Positions 5,871-6,010 of a stretch of DNA of 6,010 nucleotides are shown here, in pieces; positions within the stretch are counted from its first letter, which is position 1; every line of letters starts with the position of its first letter. The stretch comes from Streptomyces sp. NRRL F-5122 (GTDB taxonomy: Bacteria; Actinomycetota; Actinomycetes; Streptomycetales; Streptomycetaceae). Position numbers and translations under genes: made by a program. The notes under the pieces were generated by a model, which saw only the letters and a list, made by a program, of their open reading frames with translations, was not told where the DNA came from and made no database searches. Location: positions 1 to 6,010 of the forward strand of contig NZ_LMWH01000024.1 in the NCBI RefSeq assembly GCF_001507435.1, given 5' to 3'.

Positions 5871-6010
5871 CTACTTCGACGCAGAGAGCGCCCGGTGGGG
5901 GGTCTCGGTGCTGCCCGCTGCGTTCCATTCCGCGATCACGGGCCAGTCGTGCTCGGTGGACAGCCGGCTGACCGTCCCCGTCCGGAGCTGGAACAGCCGT
6001 CCCTCGGCGG
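5871..6010 (-). CDS. C-terminal end of an unidentified protein (partial)
   Basis: This minus-strand frame enters from the right edge and ends with TAG at 5871-5873, giving 45 visible residues. They begin AEGRLFQLRTGTVSRL, continue STEHDWPVIAEWN, and end in a loose tail PHRALSASK. The frame has the strong G/C third-position bias of real genes and is followed at once by a stem-loop terminator, so I take it as genuine. I do not recognise the family. The strand-turn-strand look of FQLRTGTVSRLSTEHDWP suggests the edge of a beta-rich domain. The gene runs toward tetR but is separated from it by the terminator, so the two were probably not one operon. Confidence 0.6.
   Translation of the reverse strand, partial: AEGRLFQLRTGTVSRLSTEHDWPVIAEWNAAGSTETPHRALSASK

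Noticed and set aside
1..6010. tRNA genes, CRISPR arrays or attachment sites
   Set aside because: I saw no T-arm-like GGTTCRA motif in a cloverleaf context, no regularly spaced repeats, and no paired direct repeats flanking the accessory block.

Overview
The window is high-GC actinobacterial DNA, most like Streptomyces. It has GTG starts, strong G/C third-position bias in the intact genes, purine-rich Shine-Dalgarno sites, and protein families typical of that genus. All product calls are from reading the sequence by eye; no database search was run.

Layout. Positions 1-154 are the 3' end of ctaD (cytochrome c oxidase subunit I, + strand). A small tail-anchored protein follows at 170-505, and its ribosome binding site overlaps the ctaD stop codon. 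From about 660 to 3730 lies an accessory-looking, partly decayed block. It holds an IS5-family insertion sequence whose transposase is broken in three places (660-1553), a frameshifted minus-strand gene resembling contact-dependent growth inhibition immunity proteins (1598-1992), about 740 bases without a convincing gene, an apparently intact MOSC-domain protein (2735-3289, +), and a weak minus-strand ORF with an S1/OB-fold-like stretch (3333-3728). A large hairpin (3751-3796) separates this block from a complete type II NADH dehydrogenase (3938-5290, +). That gene converges on a minus-strand TetR regulator (5354-5664) that has lost its middle, with a terminator-like hairpin between them. The right edge carries the C-terminus of another minus-strand gene (5871-6010), followed by a strong hairpin.

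How the genes fit together. CtaD and NDH-2 are the exit and entry points of an aerobic electron transport chain: NDH-2 passes electrons from NADH to menaquinone without pumping protons, and the aa3-type oxidase reduces oxygen. Their proximity suggests a respiratory locus into which mobile and conflict-related genes were inserted and then decayed, but two genes about 3.8 kb apart is only suggestive. Three broken genes in 6 kb (transposase, immunity protein, TetR) mark this as genome-decay territory.

I found no tRNA, rRNA, CRISPR array or clear new system. The best leads are the ctaD-coupled small membrane protein, the orphan broken immunity gene and the internally deleted TetR.
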